A stretch of 5,496 nucleotides of DNA, taken from Actinomycetes bacterium. GTDB lineage: Bacteria; Actinomycetota; Acidimicrobiia; Acidimicrobiales; Palsa-688. How positions within the stretch are numbered: the stretch's first letter is position 1; every line of letters starts with the position of its first letter. The stretch covers positions 1 to 5,496 of the forward strand of contig JAJZYO010000153.1 in NCBI GenBank assembly GCA_021798075.1, in the 5' to 3' direction. The position numbers and the translations under genes are program-made. Positions 1 to 5,496 of this stretch are shown here, piece by piece. The notes beneath the pieces are model-generated. The model made no database searches, was not told where the DNA came from, and saw nothing but the letters and a program-made list of their open reading frames with translations.

Positions 1-2
1 TC

Positions 3-407
3 GGGCCCGCCTTGGAGACGGAGGCCTCGGGCTGGTTCGCCCGCGACCCGGCCCTAAGCGTTGCGCTCGACGCGTTGGGCTCGGCCGCGGTCGACATGCT
101 GGTGGCGGCTTTGTGCCAGCGGGTGGCCGACGAGGCCGTGGCCGAGGGGCTGCAGACCACGATGCCGCTCAGCCCAGGCTTGACGGGCTGGCCGGTGGCG
201 ACCGGCCAGCGTCAGTTGTTCGCTCTGGTGGACGCCTCTTCGGCTGGCGTCACCCTGACCGGGAGCTACATGATGCTGCCCCGGAAGTCCGCTTCGCTCG
301 TGATCGGCATCGGGCCACAAGTCGACCGCGGCGGGGAACCCTGCGACTACTGCAGCATGGCCGCCACTTGCCGCTACCGGCAACGACGGGTCTCCGACCA
401 TGGGTGA
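3..407 (+). CDS. B12-dependent methionine synthase activation-domain-like protein, 5' end cut off by the window
   Basis: The frame is open to the left edge of the window, so this is the C-terminal part (about 134 codons) of a longer gene. A TTG at base 12 is an internal codon rather than a credible start. The sequence runs through a helical stretch (LGSAAVDMLVAALCQRVADE), a turn SPGLTGWP, and a core 'TGSYMMLPRKSASLVIGIGP' that parallels the cobalamin-facing activation motif of MetH. It ends in a cysteine cluster, CX2CX5C followed by RYR (codons at 342, 351 and 369). Stand-alone relatives occur next to corrinoid methyltransferase and RACo genes and are presumed to handle or reactivate the corrinoid; their exact reaction is not settled to my knowledge. 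The RxxxGY signature that binds S-adenosylmethionine in MetH appears here as PLSPGL (bases 165-182), so SAM use is doubtful. It ends 78 bases before mtaB on the same strand, consistent with one operon. Confidence 0.8.
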   Translation, partial: GPALETEASGWFARDPALSVALDALGSAAVDMLVAALCQRVADEAVAEGLQTTMPLSPGLTGWPVATGQRQLFALVDASSAGVTLTGSYMMLPRKSASLVIGIGPQVDRGGEPCDYCSMAATCRYRQRRVSDHG

Positions 408-474
408 GGCCGCTGCTCCCGCGTGCCTCGAGCTGAGCCTGCAGGGCTCCTTCGAGCACCACCCCTGGCTGGAT

Positions 475-480
475 GGGAGG
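475..480 (+). promoter_or_regulatory. Ribosome binding site of mtaB
   Basis: GGGAGG lies five bases before the ATG at 486. This strong Shine-Dalgarno match decides the start: the in-frame ATG at 423 would add 21 residues with no family resemblance and lacks a comparable site. Confidence 0.75.
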
Positions 481-485
481 CACTG

Positions 486-1865
486 ATGGTGGAGTACACA
501 CGCTTGGCGGTCGATGACCTCGACCAGTTCGTCTTCGGCCGCTGCCCATTTCCCCTGCAGGTCGGCGACGGGTTGAAGTTGGGCGACGGGACGGTCTACC
601 CGGAGCTCAACTTCACGCTGCCCCCCATGCAGGTCAACGCCGCCACCATGGACCAGGTGCGCCGGGAGTACACCCAGATGGTCGAGGAGGCCTGTGCCCG
701 TGCCGTCGACCTCCAGGTGCCCGGGCTCGTCGTGGAACTGGAGCTGCTGCCCGACCTCACCCGGCAGCCGCAGTGGGGGGCTGAGGTGACCGCCATCTTG
801 CGCACTGCACTGGACAAGTACGCGGCCAGCGACGGGCTGAGGAGCGCCCTGCGGGTGACCCCCAACGACAACCGCGACTTCGTGCGCCCTCCCCTGCTGC
901 GGGAAGGAGAGGAGTGGGAAAAGATGGTGGCCACCTTCGACCTGTGCGCGGAGGCAGGCGCCGACCTGCTGTCGATAGAGAGCACGGGGGGCAAGGAGGT
1001 CCATGACGACGCCCTGCTGAACGGTGACCTTGCCGGCTCGGTGTTCGCCCTCGGGGTGCTGGCCAGCCGGGACATGGCCCAGCTCTGGGACCTCATCGTG
1101 GACGTGGCGGCCAAACGGCAGGTGGTGGCGGCGGGGGACAGCGCCTGTGGGTTCGCCAACACGGCCATGGCCCTGGCCGACACCCGCCACATCCCCAAAG
1201 TGCTGGCGGCCCTGGTGCGGGTGCTCAGCGTGCCGAGGAGCCTGGTCGCCTACGAACGAGGAGCCGTAGGGCCGGGGAAGGACTGCGCCTACGAGAACGT
1301 GTACCTGAAGGCCATCACCGGCTACCCGATGGCCCTCGAGGGGGCCGAGGCGGCCTGCGCCCACCTCTCGCCGGTCGGGAACATCGCCAAAGCGGTGGCC
1401 GACCTGTGGAGCAACGAGTCTGTCCAGAACATAAAGCTCCTGGGCGCCATGGCCCCAACGGTCTCCATGGAGCAACTCGCTTACGCCACGCGGCTCATGA
1501 ACGAGGCGACCAGAGCGGGGCAGGCAACCCTGCTGCGGGACCTGTTCGTGGCGAGCGACACGGACAAGGACCCCCAGGCCTACGTGCTGCGGCCCGATGT
1601 AGCACTGAAGCTTGGAGCGGAGATCCTGGCCGAACCGACCCCTTACCTTCGGACACGCCGGGCGGCGCTCGCCGGCCTTGGCGCGCTCCGTCGAGGCGAG
1701 GCGGAGGGAGCCTTCCTCCTGAGAAGAGCGGAGAGCAACTGGCTCCGCCGGCTCTCCGAGCAGGCCGAGCAGCTGCCCGAAGACGAAGGCCATTTCATCG
1801 AGGAAATGGTGGCCCGCGTCGACCGTGAGAAGGTCCGCCTCGGCCAGTACGGCCTCGACGCATGA
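486..1865 (+). CDS. mtaB: MtaB-type methanol:corrinoid methyltransferase
   Basis: This zinc enzyme transfers the methyl group of methanol to the Co(I) corrinoid of an MtaC-type carrier protein, the first step of corrinoid-dependent methanol use. It acts in the cytoplasm and has a TIM-barrel fold in characterised relatives. From the ATG at 486 the protein is 459 aa, the usual length for MtaB. Conserved blocks are visible in order: FGRCPFPLQVGDGLKLGDG (17-35), YPELNFTLP (38-46), SIESTGGKEVHD (163-174), AGDSACGFANTAM (216-228), GPGKDCAYENVYLKAITG (262-279), and CAHLSPVGN followed by WSNESVQNIKLLGAMAPT (291-325). The three zinc ligands known from Methanosarcina MtaB (Glu164, Cys220, Cys269) correspond here to Glu165, Cys221 and Cys267, so it should be catalytically competent. 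Its stop overlaps the next start as ATGA, implying translational coupling with the activator. The real substrate in this organism could be another methanol-like methyl donor; family membership is much surer than substrate. Confidence 0.93.
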   Translation: MVEYTRLAVDDLDQFVFGRCPFPLQVGDGLKLGDGTVYPELNFTLPPMQVNAATMDQVRREYTQMVEEACARAVDLQVPGLVVELELLPDLTRQPQWGAEVTAILRTALDKYAASDGLRSALRVTPNDNRDFVRPPLLREGEEWEKMVATFDLCAEAGADLLSIESTGGKEVHDDALLNGDLAGSVFALGVLASRDMAQLWDLIVDVAAKRQVVAAGDSACGFANTAMALADTRHIPKVLAALVRVLSVPRSLVAYERGAVGPGKDCAYENVYLKAITGYPMALEGAEAACAHLSPVGNIAKAVADLWSNESVQNIKLLGAMAPTVSMEQLAYATRLMNEATRAGQATLLRDLFVASDTDKDPQAYVLRPDVALKLGAEILAEPTPYLRTRRAALAGLGALRRGEAEGAFLLRRAESNWLRRLSEQAEQLPEDEGHFIEEMVARVDREKVRLGQYGLDA

Positions 1866-3715
1866 CCCAGGTCCTCCCCCGGGGCCCAGCCGCGCCGCCC
1901 CGATTGCGCGTCGAACTTCAACCGACCGGGCGCCGAGTGGACGTCGAGGCTGGGTCCGACCTGCTTTCGGCTGTCCAAGCCGCCGCGGTGGGTATCGTCG
2001 CGGTCTGCGGTGGCCACGGTGCCTGTGGCAGCTGCAAAGTCCGTGTGGTCCGCGGCGACTTGGCCCCGCCCACCGACGCCGAACGGTCTCTTCTCGGCCC
2101 AGGCGAACTGGCAGGGGGCTTCCGGCTGGCGTGCCAGGCCCGGGTGCTCTCGGACTGCACCGTGGGCATCCCGGAGGGCTCGCTCAGTGCCTCTCAGCGC
2201 CTTGCCTTCGAAGGCGGGGGAGTGGCAGTCGGCGCGGACACGCCGGTCCTGCCGGTCGATGTCGAAGTCGAGCCACCGAGGCTCGGCGACCTGCGTTCTG
2301 ACGCGGCTCGGCTCCTCGACGCCATTGCCGCCACCAACGGCCTCCGGCCCGAGGTGGACGTGCCCGTGCTGGCGCAACTGCCCACGCGCCTTCGCGCCGA
2401 AGGTTGGTCGGTGAGAGCGGTGGTGAGCCAGCCCGAGCGAGGGCTGCCGAGGCTCGTGGGCGTGCTGCCGCCCGGCACGGAGCCGTTGGGCTTGGCGGTC
2501 GACCTGGGGACGACCAAACTGGCCGCCTACCTCGTGAGCATGGAAAGCGGGACGACGCTCGCGCAGGCCGGGGCCATGAACCCTCAGATAGCTTTCGGCG
2601 AGGACGTCATGAGCCGCATCACGCGCGCCAACGAGTCGCCTGCGAACGCCCGGCTGTTGCGCGACAGCGTCGTGGAGGCCCTGGGCTCGCTCGTCGAACA
2701 GCTCTGCGCCCAATCGGGGCGTTCGTACTACGACATCGTGGACGCCGTCGTCGTCGGCAACACCGCCATGCACCACCTCCTGCTCGGCTTGCCGGTGCGC
2801 CAACTAGGAGAAGCGCCCTACGTGCCCGCGGCCAGCGACCCCGTCGAGGCCCCAGCGGCCAGCATCGGCCTCAGGCTCAACCCGGGCGCCCCCTGCTACT
2901 TACCGCCCAACATCGCCGGCTTCGTGGGAGCTGACCACGTCGCCATGGTGCTGGCTGCCGGGCTCGGCTCGACCGAGCGGACAGTCCTAGGCCTCGACAT
3001 AGGCACCAACACCGAGATCTCGCTCAGCTACCGGGGGCACCTGCGGAGCTGCTCGACCGCGTCTGGGCCGGCGTTCGAAGGGGCCCGCATCCGCCAAGGC
3101 ATGCGGGCAGCCCCAGGGGCGGTCGAGCACGTGAGGTACGTGGGCGACCGGTTCTTGGTGCAGACGGTGGACAACGCGCCGGCCATCGGCATCTGCGGCT
3201 CGGGGATCCTCGATGCAGTGGCAGAAGCCCGGAGAGCGGGGGTGCTCGACAGCCGGGGCGCACTGTCGCGCCAGCACCCGCTCGTCTCGCGCAGCGAGCA
3301 CGGCCCGAGCTGCCTGCTCGTCGGGGCCGACCAGGCGGGCAACGGGAGGGACATCTTCTTCACCCGCTCGGACGTCAACGAGATCCAGCTCGCCAAAGGG
3401 GCGGTCCGAGCGGGGACCAAGGTGCTCCTGGCCGAGGCCGGCATCACCGAGGAGGCCCTCGACGAAGTTGTCATGGCGGGGGCGTTCGGCACCTACCTCG
3501 ACGTAGGCAGCGCTGTCGCCATCGGAATGCTGCCGGCCGTACCGCTCGACCGCTACCGCCAGATCGGCAACGGCGCTGGCCGGGGGGCCGTCGAGATGCT
3601 CGTGAGCCGAGACCAGCGTTCGCTCGCCCGAGAGGTCGCCAAACGCTCGGAGTACATAGAGCTGACGGTTTACCCCGGTTTCGTGGACATTTTCGCGGAC
3701 TCCCTGCCGCTTTGA
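1862..3715 (+). CDS. RACo-type ATP-dependent reductive activator of corrinoid protein ([2Fe-2S] plus ASKHA domain)
   Basis: Such proteins return corrinoid accidentally oxidised to inactive Co(II) to the active Co(I) state, driving the uphill electron transfer with ATP. The protein is 617 aa, close to the roughly 630 aa of characterised RACo. Residues 14-105 form a plant-type ferredoxin domain with the ligand pattern CX5CX2CX32C (Cys49, Cys55, Cys58, Cys91). A linker and middle region follows to about 205. The rest is the ASKHA ATPase domain: DLGTTK (214-219), VVGNTAMHHLLLGL (297-310), LDIGTNTEI (378-386), SGPAFEGARIRQGMRA (401-416), ICGSGILDAVAE (444-455), DVNEIQLAKGAVRAG (504-518) and AGAFGTYLD (539-547). 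No residue loss is obvious, so it is probably active. The start ATG overlaps the mtaB stop by four bases and no strong ribosome site precedes it, so translation is probably coupled. The likely client is the corrinoid protein paired with MtaB. The methanogen activator RamA differs in carrying C-terminal [4Fe-4S] clusters, absent here. Confidence 0.92.
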   Translation: MTQVLPRGPAAPPRLRVELQPTGRRVDVEAGSDLLSAVQAAAVGIVAVCGGHGACGSCKVRVVRGDLAPPTDAERSLLGPGELAGGFRLACQARVLSDCTVGIPEGSLSASQRLAFEGGGVAVGADTPVLPVDVEVEPPRLGDLRSDAARLLDAIAATNGLRPEVDVPVLAQLPTRLRAEGWSVRAVVSQPERGLPRLVGVLPPGTEPLGLAVDLGTTKLAAYLVSMESGTTLAQAGAMNPQIAFGEDVMSRITRANESPANARLLRDSVVEALGSLVEQLCAQSGRSYYDIVDAVVVGNTAMHHLLLGLPVRQLGEAPYVPAASDPVEAPAASIGLRLNPGAPCYLPPNIAGFVGADHVAMVLAAGLGSTERTVLGLDIGTNTEISLSYRGHLRSCSTASGPAFEGARIRQGMRAAPGAVEHVRYVGDRFLVQTVDNAPAIGICGSGILDAVAEARRAGVLDSRGALSRQHPLVSRSEHGPSCLLVGADQAGNGRDIFFTRSDVNEIQLAKGAVRAGTKVLLAEAGITEEALDEVVMAGAFGTYLDVGSAVAIGMLPAVPLDRYRQIGNGAGRGAVEMLVSRDQRSLAREVAKRSEYIELTVYPGFVDIFADSLPL

Positions 3716-3835
3716 GGAGTAGCAGGTGCGGCGTGAGGGCCCAGCCGCAGGGTGACAGCTGAGGCGGTACTTGTCCGGCCTGGCGGCGCCGGCGCGCAAC
3801 AGCTAGCGTTGCGACAGCTAAGGCAAAGGGCTTGC
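3716..3835 (+). other. Intergenic gap between the corrinoid operon and the VOC gene
   Basis: This 120-base gap probably separates two transcription units. It holds the motif ACAGCT three times (3755, 3799, 3814); the last two extend to ACAGCTA and are 15 bases apart, just before the downstream ribosome site. TAGCGT at 3804-3809 fits the loose TANNNT form of an actinobacterial -10 box, but no matching -35 box stands at a proper distance. I see no terminator hairpin with a T-run after the upstream gene. A promoter for the VOC gene here is likely from position but not proven by sequence. Confidence 0.3.
3825..3830 (+). promoter_or_regulatory. Ribosome binding site of the VOC gene
   Basis: AAAGGG ends five bases before the ATG at 3836. 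It supports that start over a GTG at 3752, which would prepend 28 residues unlike any VOC protein. Confidence 0.5.
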
Positions 3836-4243
3836 ATGGCATCAGTCAGTGTCCGCTACATCGTCTACGACGTCGACGCCGCTATTGACTTCTACTGCGG
3901 CCAGCTCGGCTTTCACGAGGACATGCACCCCGCACCTGCCTTCGCCATGCTCTCGCGTGGCCCCCTCCGCCTGGTCCTGAGCTCCCCAGGTGGCGGACCT
4001 GGCGGCGGTCAGGCTATGCCCGATGGCAGGGTCCCCGAACCTGGGGGCTGGAACCGCTTTTCCATCGAGGTCGACGACCTCGAGCCCATGGTGGAGTCGC
4101 TGCGGGCGGCAGGCGCCCACTTCCGCAACGACATCGTTACTGGAACCGGTGGCAAGCAGATCCTCGTGGAAGACCCGTCGGGAAACCCGGTCGAGCTGTT
4201 CCAGCCGACGCTCGCCGAAGCTCGGCTCGACAAGAACTCCTGA
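3836..4243 (+). CDS. VOC-family (glyoxalase/bleomycin-resistance fold) protein
   Basis: A 135-aa single-module protein with the paired beta-alpha-beta-beta-beta repeats of the vicinal-oxygen-chelate superfamily. The first repeat is 'VRYIVYDVDAAIDFYCGQLGF' (6-26) with strands up to LRLVLSSP (45-51). The second is 'NRFSIEVDDLEPMVESLRAAGAHF' (73-96), ending in KQILVEDPSGNPVELFQP (107-124). A Gly/Pro-rich loop (52-71) joins the halves. In metal-dependent members the ligands are typically His near the starts of strands 1 and 5 and Glu in the last strand. Here Glu120 is kept, but Arg7 and Asn73 occupy or adjoin the His positions, so a classical metal site looks incomplete. No substrate can be named; glyoxalase, dioxygenase and small-molecule-binding members all share this fold. 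It stands alone, 120 bases after the activator gene, and need not belong to the corrinoid pathway. Confidence 0.85.
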   Translation: MASVSVRYIVYDVDAAIDFYCGQLGFHEDMHPAPAFAMLSRGPLRLVLSSPGGGPGGGQAMPDGRVPEPGGWNRFSIEVDDLEPMVESLRAAGAHFRNDIVTGTGGKQILVEDPSGNPVELFQPTLAEARLDKNS

Positions 4244-4247
4244 GCCC

Positions 4248-4263
4248 CGAGAAGATGCTCTCG
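4248..4263 (+). repeat. Small hairpin just after the VOC stop codon
   Basis: CGAGA (4248-4252) and TCTCG (4259-4263) form a perfect five-base stem with a six-base loop, starting four bases after the stop. It has no T-run and is short, so it may be chance or part of a composite 3' end with the hairpin at 4290-4313. Confidence 0.25.
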
Positions 4264-4289
4264 TCCTAGTACGCTCATGGCTCTTTGAC

Positions 4290-4313
4290 GGGCCGTCTTC
4301 TATAAGACGCCCC
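4290..4313 (+). terminator. Possible terminator hairpin downstream of the VOC gene
   Basis: CGTCTT (4294-4299) pairs perfectly with AAGACG (4304-4309) around the loop CTAT. The stem extends past one C-C mismatch by three more G-C pairs (4290-4292 with 4311-4313). It lies 46 bases after the VOC stop codon, where a 3' end is expected. A C-rich stretch follows rather than a T-run, so it is not a classical intrinsic terminator. U-poor hairpin terminators have been proposed in high-GC actinobacteria. Confidence 0.4.
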
Positions 4314-4760
4314 CAACCCCGGCCCGATGTCACCCGCGGCTGCGCTCCCTCGCCCGGGGCTGCGGCTCTGGCGCCTCCCAGGCCGGCGTTGACATGGAAC
4401 TGGTGAACGTGACGACGAGAAGAGCGCATCGGGCAGTTCTGGGAGAAAGAACTGTGCCTGTTCCTGATGAATGCGCCCCGCCGGCAACCACGTCCAACAG
4501 TTCGGTGGCCCTCGCCCTCCACCATGGCCCAGATGGTGCAGCCGGGACCGTTGCTCGGGGGCGCGGGCGTCGAAGGGCGCGGCCCTGAGGCCCCTCCTCC
4601 GCCGGCCGCGCTGCCCGAGGACGGCCTGGCCCACCCCCTCCGACCAACCAGCCCGCCGAGCTCCGCCTGCCGGCTAACGGTGCGGTGGTGGCAGCCGCCC
4701 CTTCGGCTGAAGCTGTGCCAAGAAGGTTCCGAGTAGAGCAAGCGAACAGCGCTCCAGCCA
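4314..4760. other. About 450 bases with no supportable gene
   Basis: Open frames exist on both strands but are Pro/Arg/Gly-rich and look like by-products of high GC. Two small perfect inverted repeats are visible: CAGTTCT/AGAACTG (4434-4454, seven-base loop) and CACCAT/ATGGTG (4520-4538, seven-base loop). One short + strand stretch from 4413 reads RREERIGQFWEKELCLFLMNAP, which is more protein-like than its surroundings, but it begins after a stop codon and runs into proline-rich sequence. It may be a scrap of a decayed gene. No tRNA or other RNA gene is recognisable. Confidence 0.4.
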
Positions 4761-4805
4761 TCTTGTAGACGAAAGTGGCAAAATAGACCGTTTTCGTCTA
4801 CAAGA
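4761..4805. repeat. Perfect 14-bp AT-rich inverted repeat with 17-base spacer
   Basis: TCTTGTAGACGAAA (4761-4774) is exactly complementary to TTTCGTCTACAAGA (4792-4805). The element is clearly AT-richer than its surroundings. The spacer contains a second TAGAC (4784-4788), which can also pair with the GTCTA at 4796-4800, so two alternative foldings are possible. No T-run follows in either direction, arguing against an ordinary terminator. It lies downstream of the - strand PIN-like remnant. It could be an operator, a transcription-end structure, the ends of a very small mobile element, or a recombination site; the sequence alone does not decide. Confidence 0.7.
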
Positions 4806-4812
4806 AGCCCCC

Positions 4813-4959
4813 TCAGCCATTTGGCAGTAGGACTGCTGCCGGCCACGTAAGACCTTCATCGAGCACGTACACAAGTGCCGGGGCGAGGGCCAGGACGGTG
4901 CCCCGGTCCAACTCTGCGAGCACCACGTCTCGGAGAACGGCCTTGCTGGCCGATGAACA
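4813..4959 (-). other. Short coding-like stretch in a different frame from the PIN-like remnant
   Basis: In this frame the - strand reads AVLRDVVLAELDRGTVLAL, continues as APALVYVLDEGLTWPAAVLLPNG, and then meets TGA at 4815-4813. The composition (Val/Leu/Ala with acidic residues, few Arg or Pro) and the order of GC by codon position (first high, second low, third in between) are protein-like, unlike the Arg/Pro-rich tail of the overlapping PIN-like frame. The frame is closed upstream by a stop at 4962-4960. It may be the shifted continuation of the PIN-like gene or the tail of another decayed gene. I do not recognise a family. Confidence 0.2.
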
Positions 4960-5080
4960 TCACGGGCCGGCTGAGAGCGACCTGCCTACTGGGGGCAAGG
5001 GGCGCGAATGCAGCTACCACCGCAGGCTTTGTGAGCCGGGCAAAGACGCTGGTATCGGTCAGGTACCGGATCCGCGCCAT
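4856..5080 (-). pseudogene. VapC/PIN-domain toxin remnant, frame lost after about 50 residues
   Basis: The 74-codon frame starts MARIRYLTDTSVFARLTKPAV, the signature start of a VapC-type PIN ribonuclease: a beta strand, the first catalytic Asp (Asp9) with Thr-Ser, then a helix. Residues 23-50, ending PVMFIGQQGRSP, still follow the family pattern in which a 'PVxLEVGxSARSP'-like stretch carries the second acidic residue; here that Glu is missing. After residue 50 the sequence becomes Arg/Gly/Pro-rich and stops, where VapC proteins normally continue to about 130 aa with further catalytic acids. The gene therefore appears frameshifted and truncated, and not a working nuclease. Its ATG directly follows the TAA of the upstream frame, the tight arrangement usual for antitoxin-toxin pairs. 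Assignment to PIN rests on the N-terminal part only. Confidence 0.5.
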
Positions 5081-5290
5081 TTACTGGTCGCTGCCCCAGG
5101 CGTGCTCGGTCTCTTCGAAATCGAACCGGCCTTCTTGGCTGAAGATTGCGATGAGCTCGAGCGCCCGGTAGAGGGTCGAACGTGACACTCCGCCGAGCGC
5201 CTGGCAGATCTCCGGGCGCTCCCTGGCCGTCCTGGAGGACGACGTAGCTGCCGGGACCGGCCAACTCGACGCCCTGTCCTCCCCGGGCAT
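5081..5290 (-). pseudogene. Putative antitoxin or helix-turn-helix protein remnant upstream of the PIN-like frame
   Basis: From the ATG at 5290 the frame gives 69 aa. Residues 1-22 look non-coding (Ser/Arg/Pro-rich). Residues 23-45, RERPEICQALGGVSRSTLYRALE, resemble a resolvase-like helix-turn-helix, and the tail IAIFSQEGRFDFEETEHAWGSDQ is protein-like. The stop TAA (5083-5081) touches the ATG of the PIN-like frame, so the position is that of a toxin's partner. Just upstream, a different frame reads GVELAGPGSYVVLQDG (about 5270-5223), also protein-like, suggesting a frameshift within an originally longer gene. I cannot match it to a named antitoxin family. It might instead be an unrelated regulator or a resolvase fragment. 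The start is uncertain. Confidence 0.35.
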
Positions 5291-5496
5291 GCAGGCTCTC
5301 GCCCCTCCCTCGGCCAGGTGACGCCGAGCCCGCTCGTCCCACTGCGGTCGCCGACCTGGCGACTGCGACCACCATCGTGCCTGTTGTTACCGGCATCTTT
5401 TGCTGATGCTGTATCCGCTTGATCCGGCAAGGATAATTGGGGCCGGACTCGAGTCGAGAGACTGGACGGAGCCGAGGGATGGGTCCCGGTCTGGTA
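5291..5496. other. Right-end segment without a supportable gene
   Basis: No convincing reading frame is visible. An AT-richer patch around 5397-5440 contains TATCC (5412-5416) and GGATA (5431-5435) as a short inverted repeat. It would sit upstream of the - strand antitoxin-like remnant, where a promoter could be expected, but I find no -35/-10 pair with proper spacing on either strand. Confidence 0.3.

Noticed and set aside
435..449. Short hairpin GAGCC/GGCTC in the gap before mtaB
   Set aside because: The stem is only five pairs, without a T-run or other signal; expected by chance at this GC content.
423..485. Upstream in-frame ATG for mtaB at 423
   Set aside because: The extra 21 residues do not resemble the family, and the ATG at 486 has GGGAGG at ideal spacing.
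54..1793. Very long minus-strand open frame (579 codons) opposite the first gene and mtaB
   Set aside because: It lies antisense to clearly recognisable MtaB and has the His/Gly/Arg/Pro-rich composition of a high-GC shadow frame.
1643..2803. Long minus-strand open frame (386 codons) opposite the mtaB end and the activator gene
   Set aside because: It is antisense to recognised domains, with no family resemblance and no ribosome site worth noting.
3726..3755. Nine-codon GTG-started mini-frame after GAGGAG, right behind the activator gene
   Set aside because: It is too short to support as a gene, and the Shine-Dalgarno-like bases can arise by chance at the end of the coding region.
4389..4394. 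Perfect TTGACA (-35-like)
   Set aside because: No -10-like hexamer follows at 16-18 bases and no supportable gene lies downstream.
3842..4846. Minus-strand open frame of 334 codons covering the VOC gene and the region beyond
   Set aside because: Its first half overlaps the VOC gene in antisense and the remainder is low-complexity Gly/Arg/Ser-rich, so it is best explained by a shortage of stop codons in GC-rich DNA.
5400..5440. Possible promoter with GATAAT (5432-5437) on the plus strand
   Set aside because: The candidate -35 boxes are at wrong distances and no gene follows on that strand within the window.

Overview
This is a GC-rich window, roughly two-thirds G+C by eye, with strong G/C bias at third codon positions. 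It looks like a high-GC bacterium. An actinobacterium is my best guess, because the small glyoxalase-fold protein resembles actinobacterial members as I remember them. This is inference; no ribosomal or other phylogenetic marker is present.

Bases 1-3715 hold the end of a one-carbon, corrinoid (vitamin B12) methyltransfer cluster, all on the + strand. The first gene is cut by the window edge and is the C-terminal part of a protein related to the activation domain of B12-dependent methionine synthase. Next is a full-length MtaB-type methanol:corrinoid methyltransferase of 459 aa with its Glu/Cys/Cys zinc site intact. Overlapping it by 4 bases (ATGA) is a RACo-type reductive activator of corrinoid proteins, with an N-terminal [2Fe-2S] domain and a C-terminal ASKHA ATPase domain. 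Together they suggest this scheme: MtaB moves a methyl group from methanol (or a similar substrate) onto cob(I)alamin of a corrinoid protein, and RACo uses ATP and an electron to rescue corrinoid that has oxidised to Co(II). The corrinoid protein (MtaC-like) and the second methyltransferase (MtaA-like) are not in the window and may lie upstream.

Bases 3716-4243 hold a 120-base gap and a separate small VOC (glyoxalase/bleomycin-resistance fold) gene, followed by two hairpins, one of which could be a terminator.

Bases 4244-5496 contain no intact gene that I can support. On the - strand there are remnants of what looks like a toxin-antitoxin-type pair: a short reading frame with a helix-turn-helix-like segment, whose stop codon directly abuts a VapC/PIN-like start that decays after about 50 residues. 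Next to these lies a perfect 14-bp AT-rich inverted repeat with a 17-base spacer, at 4761-4805. This end looks like decaying accessory DNA next to the metabolic operon.
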